Positions 9,175-18,876 of a stretch of 49,280 nucleotides of DNA are shown piece after piece. This DNA is from Lachnospiraceae bacterium. Its GTDB lineage: Bacteria; Bacillota; Clostridia; Lachnospirales; Lachnospiraceae. The stretch covers positions 1 to 49,280 of the forward strand of contig JAQYAV010000148.1 in assembly GCA_029338675.1 (NCBI GenBank), read 5' to 3'. A model generated the notes under the pieces. That model worked only from the letters and a program-made list of their open reading frames with translations, was not told the DNA's origin and did no database searches. The translations under genes and the position numbers were made by a program. Numbering within the stretch: the first letter of the stretch is position 1; every line of letters begins with the position of its first letter.

Positions 9175-12100
9175 TTACTTGAAGCTTTCATAAAACGCTT
9201 CGATTTGTGCTTTCTCATGATCCATACCCTGCTCCTCAAAATTAGCAGTAAGCTGCATCATCTTTTTATAATCTTCAGGAATTATCTTCTTGAATTTAGG
9301 CAAACTATTTTCAAAATCATCAAGTATTGCCTTTGCTTTTAAGGAATCTGTATATTTGTAATGTTTTTCAAGCATATCCTTAAGTATCTCTTTATCTGCT
9401 TTATTTACAATCTTCTCCATAAGAACCATTTCTTTGTTAAGATTCTTATATAAGCAGTTATTTTCATCATATACAAATGCTATTCCGCCACTCATACCTG
9501 CCGCAAAGTTCTTGCCTGTTGGTCCAAGGATAACTGCAACACCACCAGTCATGTATTCACATCCATGCTCCCCAACGCCTTCTACAACTGTCTTTGCGCC
9601 TGAATTTCTAACTGAGAATCTCTCTCCTGCCATACCTGCAATATACGCCTCACCAGAAGTTGCGCCATATAACGCAACATTTCCAACGATTATATTTTCT
9701 TCAGCATTGTATGAAGCATTCTTAGGTGCCTTTAATATAAGCTTTCCACCTGATAAGCCTTTACCAAAGTAATCATTTGAATCACCCACCAAATTAATAG
9801 TAAGTCCTGCTGAAGCAAATGCTCCAAAGCTTTGTCCACCAGCGCCCTCACAGTTTATTGTAATTGTGTCTTCAGCCAGTCCTTCGTGATGATACTTTGT
9901 TATTTCAGAACCAATTAATGTACCAAAGGTTCTATTTATGTTAGTTACCTTTGCATCAAGGCTAAGCTTTGTTCCATTCTTAATTGCTGCTTTAAGTCCC
10001 TTTACATTTGCAAGAAGCTTCTCATCTAATTCATTTTCAAGCTTGAAATCGTATACACTTTTTTCATCAAACACACAATCTTCTGTAGAATTCTGATATA
10101 ATATTTTGTCAAGTACGATTTTAGACTTGTTACCCTGTAATCCTTCTTTTTGTCTGATTAAATCAGTTCTTCCCACTAATTCCCTCACACTACGGACACC
10201 AAGCTTAGCCATATATTCTCTAAGCTCTTCAGCAACAAATTTCATAAAATTCTCAACGTATTCTGGCTTACCTATAAATTTCTTTCTAAGCTCAGGATTC
10301 TGTGTTGCAATACCCATTGGACAAGTATCGAGATTACATACTCTCATCATTACACAGCCCAAGGTTACAAGTGGTGCAGTAGCAAATCCGAACTCTTCTG
10401 CTCCAAGAATTGCTGCAATGGCAACATCCTTTCCACTCATAAGCTTTCCATCTGTTTCGATTACAACCTGCTTACGAAGTCCGTTCATAATAAGTGTCTG
10501 ATGTGTTTCTGCAAGTCCAAGCTCCCAAGGAAGTCCTGCATTGTGAATTGAACTAAGTGGAGCAGCACCTGTACCCCCATCATATCCAGATATAAGAATT
10601 ACTCCTGCTCCTGCCTTTGCAACACCTGCTGCAATTGTACCAACACCAGTTTCAGAAACTAATTTTACTGATATTCTTGCATCCTTATTTGCATTTTTTA
10701 AATCATATATCAACTGTGCCAAATCTTCGATTGAATAAATATCATGATGTGGTGGTGGAGATATAAGGCTTACACCTGGAGTAGAATGTCTTGTTTTAGC
10801 TACCCATGGATATACCTTCTTTCCAGGAAGATGTCCACCTTCACCAGGCTTTGCACCCTGAGCAAGCTTAATCTGAATCTCCTTTGCACTACACAAATAT
10901 CTACTTGTTACTCCAAATCTACCACTTGCTACCTGCTTAATTGCAGAGCTTCTATCATTCTTTGTTCCAGCAGTTTCAAGTCTTTCATCACTTTCACCAC
11001 CTTCACCACTATTTGATTTACCATGTAAATGGTTCATAGCAATTGCAAGCGCTTCATGTGCCTCCTCAGATATTGAACCATAGCTCATAGCACCTGTCTT
11101 AAATCTCTTAACAATTTCTTCAACTGGCTCAACTTCATTTATATCTATTGGATTCTCGGCATAATTAAAATCAATTAAGCTTCTAAGATATCCTGTTTCT
11201 TCTTTATCAACCATTTCAGTATATTGCTTAAACTTCTCATAGTTTCCTTCCCTAGTTGAAGTCTGAAGCATATGAATTGTCTGTGGATTGTATCTATGTT
11301 GTTCACCCTTTGCACGCATTTTATGACGTCCCATAGAATCTATTGTCTGATCAGTCTCTAATCCAAGAGGATCAAATGCAAGTGAATGCTGGTGGTCTGT
11401 CTGCTTTGCAATATCTGCTAAAGATATACCTCCAATTCTTGAGACTGTTCCTGTGAAGTACTTATCAATAACCTCTTTAGATATACCAAGTGCTTCAAAT
11501 ATTCTGCTTCCAAGATAAGACTGAATTGTTGATATTCCCATTTTTGATGCAATCTTAACAATTCCACCTATTACTGCATGATCATAGTCATCTACAGCGG
11601 CATAATAATCCTTCTCTAATAATTCTTCATCAATTAACTGCTTAATTGTTGCATGTGCAAGATATGGATTAATAGCACATGCACCATATCCCATAAGTGT
11701 TGCAAAATGGTGTACATTTCTTGGTTCAGCTGACTCTAAAATAAGTGACATTGCTGTACATTTCTTAGTCTGTACCAAATGTCTGTGAACTGCTGCAACT
11801 GCCAAAAGTGAAGGAATTGCAACATGATTTTCATCAACACCTCTATCTGAAAGAATTACTATATTAGCACCATTTTTGTATGCTCTGTCTACTTCAACAA
11901 ACAAATGCTCAATTGCTCTTTCAAGTGGTGTGCTCTTGTAATATAGCATTGATACCTTCTCAACCCTAAATTCCTTGCTATTAAGATTTGCAATCTTCAT
12001 AAGGTCAAGGTCTGTTAATATAGGATTTTCAATTTTAAGCATATGGCAATTTTCTGGTTTTTCTTCAAGTAAATTACCATTCTTGCCAAGATAAATTGTT

Positions 12101-13731
12101 GTAGCTGTAACAATTTTTTCTCTTGCAGCATCAATTGGAGGGTTAGTAACCTGTGCGAAGAGCTGCTTGAAATAGTAAAATAATGGCTGATATTCCTTTG
12201 ATAAAACAGCAATTGGAGTATCAACACCCATTGCACCAATGTGCTCTGAGCCATTTAATGCCATAGTTCTTATTTCATCCTTGTAATCCTCATATGTATA
12301 GCCAAATGCCTTTTGAAGCTTAACTAATGATTTATTATCATATGTAGGAATTTTCTCATTAGGTATTTTTACTTCCTTCAATGTAAGTAAATTACTGTCT
12401 AACCATTCTCCGTATGGCTCCTTAGAAGCATATACTTCTTTTAACTCTGTATCTGATATAATTTTGCCCTGCTTCATATCTACAAGAAGCATCTTACCTG
12501 GATGTAATCTTTCCTTCTTCAAGATATGAGTTTCATCAAGTGGCAAAACACCAACCTCTGATGAAAGAATTAATCTGCCATCATCCATAATATAGTATCT
12601 TGATGGTCTAAGACCATTTCTATCAAGAATAGCACCCATTACATCTCCATCAGAAAACAGGATTGAAGCTGGACCATCCCAAGGCTCCATCATAGTTGCA
12701 TAATACTGATAGAAATCCCTCTCCTTTTGAGAAATAGTATCGTTATGCTCCCAAGGTTCAGGAATTAAAATCATTGCTGCAAGAGCTGGCTCCATGCCAC
12801 CCATAATCATAAATTCAAGCGCATTATCTAACATTGCTGAGTCAGAGCCTTCTGCAGAAATTATTGGTAACACTTTAGCCAAATCCTCATCTGAGAAGCA
12901 ATCTGTATAAATTGTTTCCTCTCTTGCAAGCATCTTGTCTACATTACCTTTAATTGTATTTATCTCTCCATTGTGAACCACAAATCTATTAGGATGTGCT
13001 CTATGCCAGCTTGGATTTGTATTTGTTGAGAATCTTGAATGAACTAATGCCACTGCAGATTCATAAGCTTTATCCTGTAAATCATCGAAAAACAATCTAA
13101 GCTGTCCCACTAAAAACATTCCCTTATATACAATTGTTCTACAAGAAAGTGATGGTACATATGTATTTTCATTACTTTGTTCAAATACTCTTCTTATGAT
13201 ATATAGCTTTCTATCAAACTCTAAATCAGTTGTTGCCTCTGCTGGTCTTTTAACAAATGCCTGATAAATTCTTGGACAAGTCTCTAATGCACTTGCACCT
13301 AAAACGTTCTTTCTAACTGGAACCTCTCTCCAACCAATAAATGAAAGTCCTTCCTTTTGAACAATTACCTCAAACATCTTCATTGCCTGACTTCTAAGTA
13401 ATTCTTTCTCAGGGAAGAAAAACATTCCCACACCATAATTTCTTTCATTTCCTATATCAAAACCAAGCTTATCACATTCTTTTTTAAGGAATTTATGAGG
13501 TATCTGAGTCAATATACCAACACCATCTCCAGTTTTTCCTTCAGCATCCTTTCCTGCTCTATGCTCAAGATTTTCAACAATCTTTAATGCATCATCTACG
13601 ATTTGATGGCTTTTCTTACCATGAATATTTACAATTGCTCCTATACCACAGTTATCATGTTCAAACGAAGGATCATATAATCCTTTTCCCATTTTTATAT
13701 TATTTACTCTTTCAAGATTTTCATTATTCAT
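9175..13731 (-). CDS. gltB: Glutamate synthase large subunit
   Basis: The 1518-residue GOGAT large subunit. A class II glutaminase domain begins after a propeptide-like stretch of 27 residues; the nucleophile is Cys28 in DNCGIGA. The FMN/synthase domain contains GEGGESDER, GRFGVTSRYL and KPGEGGHLPG, and the 3Fe-4S cysteines are visible in CNLDTCPMGI with a preceding Cys in GCVMMRVC. The C-terminal GXGXG beta-helix is present (GAGGQSFGAF, GLSGGKL, GVAVILGPTGKNFAAGMSGG). AGGAGG precedes the ATG. It converts glutamine and 2-oxoglutarate into two glutamates. The 87-base gap after pyrG has a hairpin but no T tract, so co-transcription with pyrG is likely. Confidence 0.97.
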   Translation of the reverse strand: MNNENLERVNNIKMGKGLYDPSFEHDNCGIGAIVNIHGKKSHQIVDDALKIVENLEHRAGKDAEGKTGDGVGILTQIPHKFLKKECDKLGFDIGNERNYGVGMFFFPEKELLRSQAMKMFEVIVQKEGLSFIGWREVPVRKNVLGASALETCPRIYQAFVKRPAEATTDLEFDRKLYIIRRVFEQSNENTYVPSLSCRTIVYKGMFLVGQLRLFFDDLQDKAYESAVALVHSRFSTNTNPSWHRAHPNRFVVHNGEINTIKGNVDKMLAREETIYTDCFSDEDLAKVLPIISAEGSDSAMLDNALEFMIMGGMEPALAAMILIPEPWEHNDTISQKERDFYQYYATMMEPWDGPASILFSDGDVMGAILDRNGLRPSRYYIMDDGRLILSSEVGVLPLDETHILKKERLHPGKMLLVDMKQGKIISDTELKEVYASKEPYGEWLDSNLLTLKEVKIPNEKIPTYDNKSLVKLQKAFGYTYEDYKDEIRTMALNGSEHIGAMGVDTPIAVLSKEYQPLFYYFKQLFAQVTNPPIDAAREKIVTATTIYLGKNGNLLEEKPENCHMLKIENPILTDLDLMKIANLNSKEFRVEKVSMLYYKSTPLERAIEHLFVEVDRAYKNGANIVILSDRGVDENHVAIPSLLAVAAVHRHLVQTKKCTAMSLILESAEPRNVHHFATLMGYGACAINPYLAHATIKQLIDEELLEKDYYAAVDDYDHAVIGGIVKIASKMGISTIQSYLGSRIFEALGISKEVIDKYFTGTVSRIGGISLADIAKQTDHQHSLAFDPLGLETDQTIDSMGRHKMRAKGEQHRYNPQTIHMLQTSTREGNYEKFKQYTEMVDKEETGYLRSLIDFNYAENPIDINEVEPVEEIVKRFKTGAMSYGSISEEAHEALAIAMNHLHGKSNSGEGGESDERLETAGTKNDRSSAIKQVASGRFGVTSRYLCSAKEIQIKLAQGAKPGEGGHLPGKKVYPWVAKTRHSTPGVSLISPPPHHDIYSIEDLAQLIYDLKNANKDARISVKLVSETGVGTIAAGVAKAGAGVILISGYDGGTGAAPLSSIHNAGLPWELGLAETHQTLIMNGLRKQVVIETDGKLMSGKDVAIAAILGAEEFGFATAPLVTLGCVMMRVCNLDTCPMGIATQNPELRKKFIGKPEYVENFMKFVAEELREYMAKLGVRSVRELVGRTDLIRQKEGLQGNKSKIVLDKILYQNSTEDCVFDEKSVYDFKLENELDEKLLANVKGLKAAIKNGTKLSLDAKVTNINRTFGTLIGSEITKYHHEGLAEDTITINCEGAGGQSFGAFASAGLTINLVGDSNDYFGKGLSGGKLILKAPKNASYNAEENIIVGNVALYGATSGEAYIAGMAGERFSVRNSGAKTVVEGVGEHGCEYMTGGVAVILGPTGKNFAAGMSGGIAFVYDENNCLYKNLNKEMVLMEKIVNKADKEILKDMLEKHYKYTDSLKAKAILDDFENSLPKFKKIIPEDYKKMMQLTANFEEQGMDHEKAQIEAFYESFK

Positions 13732-13818
13732 AATGGTTCCTCCTACTAATTTATATTTTGTCCCTCACATTAACATGTGGCAGGGTGTTTATCGTCAAAA
13801 CCGATTCATTATAATCTC

Positions 13819-15417
13819 TTATATATTTTTAAGTGTTGCTTCTATCAAGCCTCTAAACAAAGGATGTGGATCATCAGGTCTTGACTTAAATTCAGGATGT
13901 GCCTGAGTTGCCACAAAAAATGGATGTTGATTTATCTCCACCATCTCAACTATTCTTCCGTCTGGAGATATACCCGAAAGCTTCATTCCATTTTCAACAA
14001 GAACCTGTCTATAATCGTTATTAACCTCATATCTATGACGATGTCTTTCTTCTATTTTTTCTTTTCCATATAGCTTAAGTGCTACTGTATCCTTTTGAAG
14101 CACACAAGGATATGCGCCAAGTCTAAGTGTTCCACCAAGATTTTCAACTTCATTTTGCTCTGGCATAAGAGTTATTACTGGATTGGTTGTTTCTGGATTA
14201 AGCTCAATGCTTGCAGCATCCTTTATATTACAAACATGTCTTGCAAATTCTACTATTGAAAGCTGCATTCCAAGACAAAGACCTAGGAATGGGATATTAT
14301 TTTCTCTGGCATATTCTATTGCCATTATCATTCCTTCAGTACCTCTTGTTCCAAATCCTCCTGGAACAATTATTCCTTGTACCTCCTTCAACTGCTCTGC
14401 CACATTCTGTGTTTCTAATTCTTCTGAATCAATCCACTTAATTTCCACCTCGGCTTTATTAGCTATACCGCCATGCTTTAGTGCCTCAACAACACTTATA
14501 TATGCATCATGTAACGCAACATATTTTCCAACCAAAGCAATCTTTACTTTACATTTTGGATTTTGAAAATCCTCAACCATCTGTTTCCATTTTGTTAAAT
14601 CAGGTTCTGGACAAGGAAGCTTCAAGCACTCTAGTACTGCTCCTGCAAGATTTTCTTCTTCCATCATAAGAGGAACCTCATACAAAGATTTCGCATCCAG
14701 ATTCTGAAGCACATGTTCTTTTTTTACATTACAAAACAGTGCTATCTTCGCCCTCATCTGATCATCCACAGGATAATCTGATCTACACACTAATATATCT
14801 GGCCAAATTCCCATACTCTGAAGACTCTTTACACTCATCTGTGTAGGCTTTGTTTTCATTTCTCCGGAAGATTTAAGATACGGAATAAGTGTTACCTGAA
14901 TCATTATTGCATTTTCTCTTCCAACCTCAGCCTGAAATTGTCTAAAGGCTTCCAAAAATGGCTGGCTTTCAATATCTCCTACAGTTCCACCTATTTCAAT
15001 AATCGAAATAGTATCTTCATCCTCTGTTTTAGCCTTATAAAATCTATCCTTTATCTCATTAGTGATATGTGGAATAACCTGTACTGTTCCACCCTGATAA
15101 TCTCCATGTCTTTCTTTATTTAATACCGACCAATATATCTTTCCTGTTGTAACGTTGGAGTTTTTATCAAGATTCTCATTAATAAATCTCTCATAATGGC
15201 CAAGATCCAAATCTGTTTCACAACCATCCTCAGTAACAAATACCTCTCCATGTTGAATAGGATTCATTGTTCCTGGGTCCATATTTATATAAGGATCAAA
15301 CTTCTGCATCGTTACATGATACCCTCTTGCCTTAAGCAATCTACCTAACGACGCTGCTGTTATTCCCTTACCTAATCCAGAAACAACACCGCCTGTAACA
15401 AAAACATACTTTACCAT
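13819..15417 (-). CDS. pyrG: CTP synthase
   Basis: A 532-residue enzyme that aminates UTP to CTP using glutamine. The N-terminal synthetase domain starts [20 protein letters not shown] (P-loop) with the product-binding region [15 protein letters not shown]; the C-terminal class I glutaminase has its Cys in GLCLGMQ and the His-Glu pair in [11 protein letters not shown]. Ribosome site GAGAGGAG precedes the ATG. It is the first gene of the gltBD-glnA-ANTAR operon, which places a glutamine consumer ahead of the assimilation genes. Its 105-base leader has a promoter and an AAAGGC-loop hairpin overlapping a terminator, so expression should depend on the ANTAR protein encoded at the end of the same operon. 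Confidence 0.97.
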   Translation of the reverse strand: MVKYVFVTGGVVSGLGKGITAASLGRLLKARGYHVTMQKFDPYINMDPGTMNPIQHGEVFVTEDGCETDLDLGHYERFINENLDKNSNVTTGKIYWSVLNKERHGDYQGGTVQVIPHITNEIKDRFYKAKTEDEDTISIIEIGGTVGDIESQPFLEAFRQFQAEVGRENAIMIQVTLIPYLKSSGEMKTKPTQMSVKSLQSMGIWPDILVCRSDYPVDDQMRAKIALFCNVKKEHVLQNLDAKSLYEVPLMMEEENLAGAVLECLKLPCPEPDLTKWKQMVEDFQNPKCKVKIALVGKYVALHDAYISVVEALKHGGIANKAEVEIKWIDSEELETQNVAEQLKEVQGIIVPGGFGTRGTEGMIMAIEYARENNIPFLGLCLGMQLSIVEFARHVCNIKDAASIELNPETTNPVITLMPEQNEVENLGGTLRLGAYPCVLQKDTVALKLYGKEKIEERHRHRYEVNNDYRQVLVENGMKLSGISPDGRIVEMVEINQHPFFVATQAHPEFKSRPDDPHPLFRGLIEATLKNI

Positions 15418-15446
15418 TTTTAACTCCTCTCTTTACCAAATCAACA

Positions 15447-15504
15447 AAACAAAAAGGCGCCAAATAAGCCTGATAAATCAGGTTTATTTGACGCCTTTGT
15501 CAAA
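15447..15504 (-). promoter_or_regulatory. AAAGGC-hexaloop antiterminator overlapping a terminator (pyrG leader)
   Basis: On the minus strand TTTGAC, loop AAAGGC, GTCAAA forms a 6-bp hexaloop hairpin (15487-15504). The bases AAAGGCGTCAAA are at the same time the 5' arm of a ~21-bp terminator hairpin (15453-15498) followed by TTTTTG. The two folds exclude one another. Loop A1 and G4 fit the ANTAR target rule, and the core resembles the AGCAANGRRGCU motif described for eut genes. Antitermination by the ANTAR protein is inferred. Confidence 0.82.
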
Positions 15505-15528
15505 TCACAATCATTTATTTATGGACAA

Positions 15529-15557
15529 AGTCTACCATCTTTTACGTTCTTTGTAAA
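15529..15557 (-). promoter_or_regulatory. Predicted promoter of the pyrG operon
   Basis: TTTACA (15552-15557) and TAGACT (15529-15534) are 17 bases apart on the minus strand. Transcription would start near 15522, about 18 bases before the hexaloop hairpin. The -10 match is moderate. Confidence 0.5.
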
Positions 15558-15623
15558 CACTCTTTTGAAAATTTTTAAAGTTTTGGTAGTATTTCACTTA
15601 ATTTATTATTGTTATTTTATATT

Positions 15624-16736
15624 TTAGTTAATTTTATCATCAGAATTAACCACTTGCTCTTCCTTATTATTATCTGCATCTGGAATAGAATCTTGAGCTA
15701 CTTGGTTATACTGCTCGCTCGTATCATTAGACTTATTTTTTTTATTCTTGTTTTGACTAGCTAATTCTTTTTTTCTTAGTTTAACAAGCTTAACTATAAT
15801 AACTATTACAATTACCAGTAATATAACAACTCCAAATAAGTTTTTAATTACAAAGATCAATAGGTTTTGAAGATTACTTATGGTATCTTCATAAGCTTCT
15901 TTGCAAGCTTCCTTAAACCTATCACCAAATGTATCTACCATTTTTTCTTCTATAGCTTCTACTTCTCGAATTGTTATATCAATATACGAATATGCAACAT
16001 CTGTTTCCATGTCACCCATACTTGATTTTAAGTCTGCAATTTTTAATCTAATTGGTAACATTTTATCTTGAATTTCTCTTGATTCTTCATCCGTCTTTGC
16101 TTCCTTAATCATATTAAGGTATCTTTCATATTCTTCTTCGTATATTTCAAGTTCTGAGGATGCTGTACTATATCTCTTAGTAACATTTGTCACATCCGAG
16201 CTAAGACTTCTAACTTCACCAATAGATGAAGCATTATTCATTACAGCATCATAATTTCTTGCTGGCACTCTCACTGTAGCCCAATATATTCTTCTCTTAT
16301 TTTTGTCTGATACCTTATTTACATCGTAAGTTTCCGAAAAAATGAATCCTTCATTTTCATAAAGCATTTTTTTATACTGGGCAACTGACTTGTCAAAATC
16401 AACTGTGTCGAATTCTATATTACCCTTATAAATAAGCATTTCTTTTTTGATATTATTTGTAGGAGTAGTATTAACCTTCTCACCATCATTTGAAGCTATT
16501 TCATCAACAGACGCGTCATCATATACAGCTCCGCCAAATGAATCAGATGCCTCTTTATTATCATCTGACATATAATTAGAATCATTATATTCTTCATCAG
16601 CTGATATTTCATTGACAACATTTGATGATTTCGCATCATATGACATTTCATCATTCTTTTCAGATGTTCCACATCCAGTTAACAATAGGCTATATAAAGT
16701 CCCACAAATAATTCCAGTTATTATTTTTCTTCTCAT
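15624..16736 (-). CDS. DUF4349-family lipoprotein
   Basis: A 370-residue predicted lipoprotein: signal sequence IITGIICGTLYSLLLTGCG with a clear lipobox (LTGC). A Ser/Asp/Asn-rich linker of ~70 residues follows, then a DUF4349 domain (KKEMLIYKGNIEFDTVDF, RVPARNYDAVMNNASSIGEV) with a coiled coil around residues 185-235, and a C-terminal membrane helix (LLIFVIKNLFGVVILLVIVIVIIV) before a basic, then acidic tail. So it is anchored at both ends, with most of the chain outside. Start 16736 is preferred since GGAGG lies 8 bases before the ATG. Function of the family is not known. Confidence 0.85.
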   Translation of the reverse strand: MRRKIITGIICGTLYSLLLTGCGTSEKNDEMSYDAKSSNVVNEISADEEYNDSNYMSDDNKEASDSFGGAVYDDASVDEIASNDGEKVNTTPTNNIKKEMLIYKGNIEFDTVDFDKSVAQYKKMLYENEGFIFSETYDVNKVSDKNKRRIYWATVRVPARNYDAVMNNASSIGEVRSLSSDVTNVTKRYSTASSELEIYEEEYERYLNMIKEAKTDEESREIQDKMLPIRLKIADLKSSMGDMETDVAYSYIDITIREVEAIEEKMVDTFGDRFKEACKEAYEDTISNLQNLLIFVIKNLFGVVILLVIVIVIIVKLVKLRKKELASQNKNKKNKSNDTSEQYNQVAQDSIPDADNNKEEQVVNSDDKIN

Positions 16737-16807
16737 ATTATTTCCCTCCATAATATAATCTTTATAATATAATCTTTATACTATATATACGTTGCGATTA
16801 TATTATT

Positions 16808-16903
16808 TTATGGAAATAAAATTATTTTTTTCTTATAATAATAACCATACTTCCAAAGATTGAACATGACTATTACCAGCAAGCCTTAATGCATCACTGG
16901 CAT
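16808..16903 (-). pseudogene. Small membrane-peptide ORF broken by an in-frame stop
   Basis: A strong ribosome site (AAAGGAGA, 7 bases away) precedes ATG at 16903, but codon 6 is TAA (MPVMH, stop). The same frame then continues for 25 codons, GLLVIVMFNLWKYGYYYKKK and a few more, to a TAA at 16808. If codon 6 was once sense the product would be a 31-residue one-helix peptide with a basic tail. It may be a decayed small gene or a 5-codon leader; both are inference. Confidence 0.35.
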
Positions 16904-17020
16904 TTTTCTGTCTCCTTTATTATTTTATAGTTTTATATTTTAGTTTTTAGTTTTTCTGTTTTATCATTGTTTATATACATTATCTAGATAAATATTTATT
17001 TAAAAAGCACAAATATTATT

Positions 17021-17062
17021 AAAAAAACACATTTCCTGTAATTTTTCAAGAAATGTGTTTTA
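17021..17062 (-). terminator. Bidirectional intrinsic terminator
   Basis: AAAACACATTTC (17024-17035) pairs perfectly with GAAATGTGTTTT (17050-17061) over a 14-base loop; on the minus strand it is followed by a run of seven T. It lies ~200 bases after the stop of the charged-helix membrane protein at 17261. Confidence 0.7.
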
Positions 17063-17074
17063 ATTATTATTTTA

Positions 17075-17162
17075 ATTATTATAATTATTATAAAACATAA
17101 AAACTTTATATTTTTCTTATTATTATAATTATTATAAAACATTAAAAGTTTATATTTTTCTT
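17075..17162. repeat. Tandem duplication of a 44-bp AT-rich unit
   Basis: Two adjacent copies (17075-17118 and 17119-17162) of a unit starting ATTATTATAATTATTATAAA and ending ATATTTTTCTT differ at only two positions. No function is visible; it looks like recent slippage in an AT-rich spacer. Confidence 0.7.
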
Positions 17163-17260
17163 ATTATGTATAATGATATTTACTGTAGTAAAAAAGAGAA
17201 GAAAAAATATGTATAATAATATTTTATTATCCCCCTTATTTACTAGGGTAAATTTCAATA

Positions 17261-18424
17261 TCATTTTGTATAATCATCAAAATTAATTAATTCTATTCCG
17301 CCACTTTCTTCTGAAGCTTCTTCTGATGACTGTTCATAGCCTTCCTTTTCATCTGTATCTGATGAACTTTTTTCTAAATCATCGTTTGACTTATTATTGG
17401 CCTTATCTGAATCTTCAGAAGTATTCTCATTATCAGAAGACTTTTCATCATCAAAAATAATCTTATTATCAGATGACTTCCCATCATCATTAGACTTCTC
17501 GTCATCAAAAACAATCTTATTGTCAAAAGACTTCTCATTAATAAATGAATAAAAATCTTCTATATTAGCTTCTTCGTTATCTTCACTAAGACTACGTTTA
17601 GCTTTTTTCTTCTTGATTGAAACCACCAATAAAATAACAACAATCACTACTAACGCAGAAATACCAATAATCGCATACTTCTCAAGCTTTGCTATTCTTT
17701 CTTCTTCAGCCTGCTGTTCTTCTTGCTGTCTTCTTGCTTCCTCTTCAGCTCGCTCTTTTGCTTCCTGTTCTTCTCTAGCCTTACGCTCCTGCTCCTCTTT
17801 TTCAGCCTGTTCCTTAGCTAATCTTTCAGCCTCTTCTTTTTCAGCTTTTTCTTTAGCAGCTTTCTCTTCTTGCTCTTTTCTTTCTTTTTCTAATCTTTCC
17901 TGTTCTTCCTTCTCTGCCTTTTCTTTTTCCTCTTGTTCCTTCTCAAGTGCTGTATCAGTTCCTGCTATATATATTGGACTTGAAGCAGATACCGAATATA
18001 CCTGTGTGTCAGCAGAATCCATGGCATGAACTTCAGTGCCCTCTTCGTTCACCTTAATATATGCCTCACCACCACTTGTTGCTTCAAATATAAGCCAATA
18101 TTTCATCATTCCGCCACTAAGAGAATCACCTTCGAATATAAGTTTATTACCTTCAACCTTATCGGCACCACTTTCATATTTTAAACGATTTGCGTCAAAT
18201 AAAAGCTCTACATGATATTTTCCAACGCCACCCTCTGGCATATCCAAATAAAATCCAACTGAGAACCTCTGTCCGCTATTAACATGATAATCTGTTGAAC
18301 CAAAATGAGCTCCTACATTAAATGCGTAAGCTGTATATACCACTGTTGTAAGAACACAAAATGCTATAATAAGTGGCATAATTCGTTTCATGTTTCTTGA
18401 TAATTTTTTGTAACCGTACTTCAT
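17261..18424 (-). CDS. Membrane-anchored surface protein with cohesin-like domain and charged single helix
   Basis: A 387-residue protein. N-terminal hydrophobic segment MPLIIAFCVLTTVVYTAYAF is a signal peptide or anchor. Residues ~40-155 look like a beta-sandwich of the cohesin/carbohydrate-module kind (VNSGQRFSVGFYLDMPEGG, ELLFDANRLKYE); the match is by pattern only. Residues ~158-245 are almost pure Glu, Lys, Arg, Gln and Ala, the profile of a stable single alpha-helix rod. A membrane helix (YAIIGISALVVIVVILLVVSI) and KKKKAKR put the last ~110 residues inside the cell; these are Asp/Ser/Glu-rich with repeated NKI(I/V)FDDEKS units. Start 18424 has GGAG 8 bases upstream. Function unknown; a stalk presenting a binding domain is plausible. 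Confidence 0.8.
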   Translation of the reverse strand: MKYGYKKLSRNMKRIMPLIIAFCVLTTVVYTAYAFNVGAHFGSTDYHVNSGQRFSVGFYLDMPEGGVGKYHVELLFDANRLKYESGADKVEGNKLIFEGDSLSGGMMKYWLIFEATSGGEAYIKVNEEGTEVHAMDSADTQVYSVSASSPIYIAGTDTALEKEQEEKEKAEKEEQERLEKERKEQEEKAAKEKAEKEEAERLAKEQAEKEEQERKAREEQEAKERAEEEARRQQEEQQAEEERIAKLEKYAIIGISALVVIVVILLVVSIKKKKAKRSLSEDNEEANIEDFYSFINEKSFDNKIVFDDEKSNDDGKSSDNKIIFDDEKSSDNENTSEDSDKANNKSNDDLEKSSSDTDEKEGYEQSSEEASEESGGIELINFDDYTK

Positions 18425-18876
18425 AACCCATCTCCAAAACCTTAATTTATCTGCCGTAACAACTATGTGTATAAAACAAAATCGCAATAACTACATTGTC
18501 TATCTCTCGATTAATTATAGCAACCTTATCTACACCCAAAGTTTTACACATAATCATTTTGCTATATTAGAATATCACAATTTATGTATTTTGTCTTATA
18601 TTTACGAAAAAATATTTTTGTTTACTCGTATGTTTCGCAAATAATCACTTCATATTCTCGTAAAATCTTCATACACCAATCATTATATCATATATTACTT
18701 AAAACACAAAAATCGGTTATTTCTAAAAAAAAGCATTAAAAAATGCCAGTACTTAAACTGGCATTTTTTAATACTTTTAAAAGAGATTATGAAAAAAACT
18801 ATGTTTTTATTATAACCACTAATTATGAATAATTTATGTCTATACTTTCAACAATTTTGAAATTTTTTGTTAAAAA
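18425..18876. other. Spacer upstream of the charged-helix protein gene
   Basis: No gene supported. On the minus strand TTGTGT and TATAAT are 16 bases apart near 18690-18715 and are the best promoter candidate for the downstream membrane-protein gene, implying a ~260-base leader. A 16-codon open frame starts just after it (MKILREYEVIICETYE) without a ribosome site. A terminator at 18736-18771 closes the neighbouring 85-residue gene. Confidence 0.4.
18736..18771 (-). terminator. Terminator after the 85-residue ORF
   Basis: TTAAAAAATGCCAGT (18736-18750) pairs perfectly with ACTGGCATTTTTTAA (18757-18771) across a six-base loop, with T runs at both ends. It sits ~105 bases past the stop of the small gene at 18877 and can act in both directions. 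Confidence 0.8.

Larger units (their letters stand above)
16737..17260. other. AT-rich spacer with tandem repeat, terminator and broken small ORF
   Basis: This 524-base stretch contains no intact gene I can support. It contains two ATATAATCTTTATA copies (about 16752-16782, probably promoter region of the DUF4349 gene), an interrupted small ORF (16808-16903), a terminator (17021-17062) and a 44-bp tandem duplication (17075-17162), listed separately. Composition is well over 80% A+T. Confidence 0.6.

Noticed and set aside
13741-13800. ANTAR-type site in the pyrG-gltB gap
   Set aside because: A CCCT...AGGG hairpin exists (loop GTTA), but it has no AAAGGC or A1/G4 six-base loop and no T tract.
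17613-18029. 138-codon Ser-rich plus-strand ORF
   Set aside because: It is antisense to the Glu/Lys-rich helix of the membrane protein and arises from its biased codons.
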